DNA of 6,521 bases, from contig CAMAIG010000092.1 of NCBI GenBank assembly GCA_945835085.1, positions 1-6,521 on the forward strand, given 5' to 3'. Below the pieces are notes generated by a model. The model made no database searches, was not told where the DNA came from, and worked only from the letters and a program-made list of their open reading frames with translations. This document shows, piece by piece, positions 5,997 through 6,521 of the stretch. The position numbers and the translations under genes were made by a program. Each line of letters begins with the position of its first letter. Within the stretch, counting starts at the first letter, position 1. The stretch is from an uncultured Ruminococcus sp. Lineage in GTDB: Bacteria > Bacillota > Clostridia > Oscillospirales > Ruminococcaceae.

Positions 5997-6521
5997 AGCA
6001 CTATCACCGACACCATTCTTGTCATAACGGCAAGGGCAACCCAGATGATGACATAGGGGTTTGTCATGCAGCACATGATCTTTTCCTTCTGTGAAAGGTA
6101 CATCTCATAAAGGGGGAGATTTATCTTGTTGCTGTGCTTTTTTGTAAACAGTATTGTGGAAATAACTCCCACAAGGAGGAATAAAAAGGTCACGGCAAAG
6201 GATATGGTAAGATAATCCTCGGAATTGCCCGCTATCCTTAAATAGGTCAGCCAGTATGAGCTTACGGAAACCGTTATCCTCATTACAAAGGCAGTGAGTA
6301 TCGAGCCTGAGCGCATGGTGAAATATCCGATAACAAAGGACAGCGTAAAGCAAAACAGGGGAGAAGGACCGCTCATAGTAAGCCCTGCGATGATGCTTGT
6401 TAGCAGAAGGGCATAGCCGTCCCCGAACTGCCTTAATATCTGGAGGAAAACTCCTCTGTGGACTATTTCGCTTGTCAGGGGAATGACAATAGTAAACAGT
6501 ATTGCGGCAAGTGCAAGCTGA
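5993..6521 (-). CDS. CPBP-family membrane protein, catalytic motifs degenerate (5' end off window)
   Basis: The frame is open from the right edge to TGA 5993-5995; 175 C-terminal residues are visible. It has about six hydrophobic segments (roughly 2-16, 36-49, 55-69, 72-88, a long one preceding a KK-rich loop, and the C-terminal PYVIIWVALAV region), so it is an integral membrane protein. The spacing matches CPBP/CAAX-type intramembrane proteases: PLTSEIVHRGVF (14-25) aligns with the EExxxR motif, LLLTSIIAGLTM with the FxxxH motif, and RSGSILTAFVMRITVS with the third helix ending HxxxN. However, the first Glu is S17, FxxxH reads A45...M49, and HxxxN reads R81...S85; only E18 and R22 remain. 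A working metalloprotease is therefore unlikely, and a non-proteolytic role or a scaffold is inferred. It is translationally coupled to tadA through a GTGA overlap. Confidence 0.75.
   Translation of the reverse strand, partial: QLALAAILFTIVIPLTSEIVHRGVFLQILRQFGDGYALLLTSIIAGLTMSGPSPLFCFTLSFVIGYFTMRSGSILTAFVMRITVSVSSYWLTYLRIAGNSEDYLTISFAVTFLFLLVGVISTILFTKKHSNKINLPLYEMYLSQKEKIMCCMTNPYVIIWVALAVMTRMVSVIVL

Noticed and set aside
5997..6074. Longer N-terminus for TadA from ATG 6074
   Set aside because: It overlaps the CPBP-like gene and adds a Cys/His-rich stretch that is only the out-of-frame reading of that gene; the GTG at 5996 gives the normal TadA N-terminus and a GTGA overlap.

Overview
The window most resembles a gut- or rumen-type Clostridia genome, probably Ruminococcus or a near relative. 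This is inferred from strong AGGAGA-type ribosome binding sites, tightly packed genes, an AT-rich intergenic region, and a secreted choice-of-anchor A protein with a long acidic Asp-Thr linker. No rRNA, tRNA, CRISPR array, insertion sequence or phage gene is visible. Every supported gene is on the minus strand, so the window is transcribed from right to left.

Region 1 (6521 down to 1474) is one polycistronic block whose promoter lies off the right edge. It holds, in order of transcription: a CPBP-type membrane protein whose catalytic residues are mostly replaced (5' end missing); the tRNA adenosine deaminase TadA fused in frame to a GNAT acetyltransferase; a small unrecognised protein; a complete ATPase/TOPRIM subunit of a type IIA DNA topoisomerase (ParE/GyrB family); and PheA, a bifunctional chorismate mutase/prephenate dehydratase with an ACT domain. 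The first three genes are linked by 4-base stop/start overlaps (GTGA, then ATGA). The last two are each preceded by a 25-base gap. A clear intrinsic terminator follows pheA. The products span tRNA editing, DNA topology and phenylalanine synthesis, so this looks like a housekeeping operon and not a single pathway.

Region 2 (1473 down to 1265) is a non-coding AT-rich stretch. It carries a near-consensus sigma-A promoter, a two-copy imperfect repeat upstream of it, and an ideal ribosome binding site, all serving the next gene.

Region 3 (1264 down to 1) is a secreted surface protein: signal peptide, acidic/Asn-rich spacer, choice-of-anchor A domain, then at least 24 Asp-Thr dipeptides running off the left edge. 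Its anchoring module is outside the window.

No obviously new multi-gene system is visible. The points most worth a second look are the TadA-GNAT fusion with an internal ribosome binding site and start, the CPBP protein that has lost its catalytic signature, the PheA ACT domain without its ESRP effector motif, and the topoisomerase B subunit with no A subunit beside it.
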